Source: Microvirga sp. 3-52
GTDB lineage: Bacteria; Pseudomonadota; Alphaproteobacteria; Rhizobiales; Beijerinckiaceae
Assembly (NCBI RefSeq): GCF_018383585.1
Contig: NZ_JAHAMK010000002.1
Span: 62,001 to 126,000 of the forward strand
Direction: 5' to 3'
DNA length: 64,000 nucleotides
Shown: positions 63,957 through 64,000 of the stretch, piece by piece
How positions within the stretch are numbered: the stretch's first letter is position 1
Layout of the letters: the number at the start of each line of letters is the position of its first letter
Translations under genes and position numbers: made by a program
The notes under the pieces: model-generated
The model's input: only the letters and a program-made list of their open reading frames with translations
The model's database searches: none
What the model was told of the DNA's origin: nothing

Positions 63957-64000
63957 CGCATTTCTCCCGCTGGATCGGGCTCTATCGGACCGCTTCCTCG

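Overview
The window is a GC-rich chromosomal segment of an alphaproteobacterium, almost certainly of the order Hyphomicrobiales (Rhizobiales) and most like Methylobacteriaceae such as Microvirga. The evidence is conserved gene order (plsX with YceD and a cytochrome bc1 chaperone; glyA-nrdR-ribD-ribE-ribH-nusB-thiL; pdxJ-acpS-lepB-rnc-era; rpsF-rpsR-rplI-dnaB-alr-radA; cvpA-purF), a K+-independent H+-pyrophosphatase, and a HemB without zinc cysteines. The genus is inference. No rRNA, tRNA, CRISPR array, phage or transposase was seen.

Layout: 0-2.3 kb holds plsX (cut by the left edge), YceD, a ubiquinol-cytochrome c chaperone and divergent bamE. 2.4-6.9 kb holds hppA, an MFS permease and thiL. 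7.1-12.1 kb is the riboflavin/one-carbon cluster, all on the minus strand. 12.7-17.6 kb holds a large RTX protein, an L,D-transpeptidase, a DUF6163 protein and a 3-hydroxyisobutyryl-CoA hydrolase-like gene. 17.9-24.6 kb (plus strand) holds hemB, a LivH-type permease with a lipoprotein-like head, threonine ammonia-lyase, an RDD protein, the Leu/Arg-tRNA-protein transferase and wrbA. 24.7-27.8 kb is parC-recO. 28-34 kb is an accessory block (OmpA-domain protein, class III cyclase, MCP-PilZ receptor) between recO and era. 34-37.8 kb is era-rnc-lepB-acpS-pdxJ. 38.5-45.4 kb is rpsF-rpsR-DUF2232-rplI-dnaB-alr-radA. A second RTX protein and a zinc-free MDR oxidoreductase come next, then cvpA-purF-SDR, a LysE-like exporter facing a LuxR regulator, a third RTX protein, an MHYT-PAS-GGDEF-EAL protein, der with a YfgM-like gene, an NnrU protein, a two-gene TRAP transporter and a secreted hypothetical.

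Most genes are core functions: ribosome and replisome parts, GTPases of ribosome assembly, cofactor synthesis (riboflavin, thiamine phosphate, PLP, heme), envelope building and protein secretion. The accessory genes are signalling proteins and RTX proteins whose secretion machinery lies outside the window.

The strongest non-coding signal is a family of about 90-bp intergenic quasi-palindromes: 16 copies in 64 kb, never inside a gene. Each is two GC-rich hairpins between outer CGTCAT/ATGACG arms and inner TCCCGAT/ATCGGGA arms. The hairpin loops are mostly complementary to each other. In 9 of the 10 copies lying between co-directional genes, the element points the same way as transcription. Three copies are stacked upstream of glyA, and two flank the accessory block that separates era from recO. 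A second repeat family with CCTCATCCTGAGGAG ends has two copies.
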